From Candidatus Hadersleviella danica (GTDB lineage: Bacteria > Chloroflexota > Anaerolineae > Promineifilales > Promineifilaceae), in contig JADJSZ010000009.1 in the NCBI GenBank assembly GCA_016711405.1, forward strand, positions 111,187 to 175,186: a DNA stretch of 64,000 bases, given 5' to 3'. Shown here piece by piece: positions 63,899 through 64,000 of the stretch. Position 1 is the stretch's first letter. Every line of letters starts with the position of its first letter. Below the pieces are notes generated by a model. The model was not told where the DNA came from. It searched no databases and saw only the letters and a list, made by a program, of their open reading frames with translations. The position numbers and the translations under genes are program-made.

Positions 63899-64000
63899 AT
63901 AAACCTCTTGCGTAATTGGAGTTGAGCTAAAGATAGGGGCTAAATATTACACCACCCCTCCCGCTTCCCGCACCTTGCCGAAGCCCAAGCCAATCAACAG

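Overview
The window reads as chromosomal DNA of a filamentous or biofilm-forming Chloroflexota bacterium (Anaerolineae/Caldilineae-like), moderate confidence. The grounds are moderately high GC, Thr/Pro-rich linkers on secreted proteins, very large secreted proteins of the FG-GAP, P-domain, CARDB and beta-helix types, an XRE-ATPase-TPR regulator of the kind common in that phylum, and a recurring C-terminal (I/V)(Y/F)LP(L/F/I) tail. No rRNA, tRNA or CRISPR array was recognised.

Layout. 1-5.5 kb: on the minus strand, a two-domain GSDH-type dehydrogenase running off the left edge, a di-haem cytochrome c peroxidase and a C-terminal processing peptidase. 5.8-20.5 kb: an exopolysaccharide locus with a GT2 glycosyltransferase, a polyprenyl-phosphate sugar transferase, PelF-like and PelG-like proteins, two SDR nucleotide-sugar enzymes, a sugar-nucleotidyltransferase, two GH114-like proteins on the minus strand and a large secreted protein with a deacetylase-like region. 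It looks like a rearranged Pel-type system without PelD/E. 20.5-26.3 kb: an N-carbamoylputrescine amidase, a GH94 remnant, an AT-rich patch with an IS200-type element, and an XRE/ATPase/TPR regulator. 26.3-48.7 kb: a LURP-one-like protein, P-domain proteins, twin FG-GAP_2 propellers, an ABC exporter, two V4R-like paralogues, CARDB repeats, a polyamine-type binding lipoprotein, an integrin-like FG-GAP protein and a beta-helix protein. 48.7-54.3 kb: small housekeeping genes (DUF5713, endo/exonuclease/phosphatase, TolB-like propeller, NudK, DinB) and a 21-bp minisatellite. 54.4-64 kb: an HzsA-like monohaem protein, phosphoglucomutase, a giant multidomain surface protein and an unknown protein.

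The intergenic DNA is unusual. Most gaps carry degenerate 7- or 8-bp tandem repeats whose unit differs from locus to locus. There are also dispersed 28-30 bp palindromes, a ~150-bp intergenic element in about four copies, and other inverted repeats. The hexamer CGGCCG is strikingly frequent inside genes. Two distant promoters share a GTATCC-N5-GGATAC operator-like palindrome.

Caveat: about half the long genes show single-base frameshifts, mostly in homopolymers, with intact homology on both sides. This suggests sequencing indels rather than mass pseudogenisation. For such genes the full inferred span is given and the breaks are noted.
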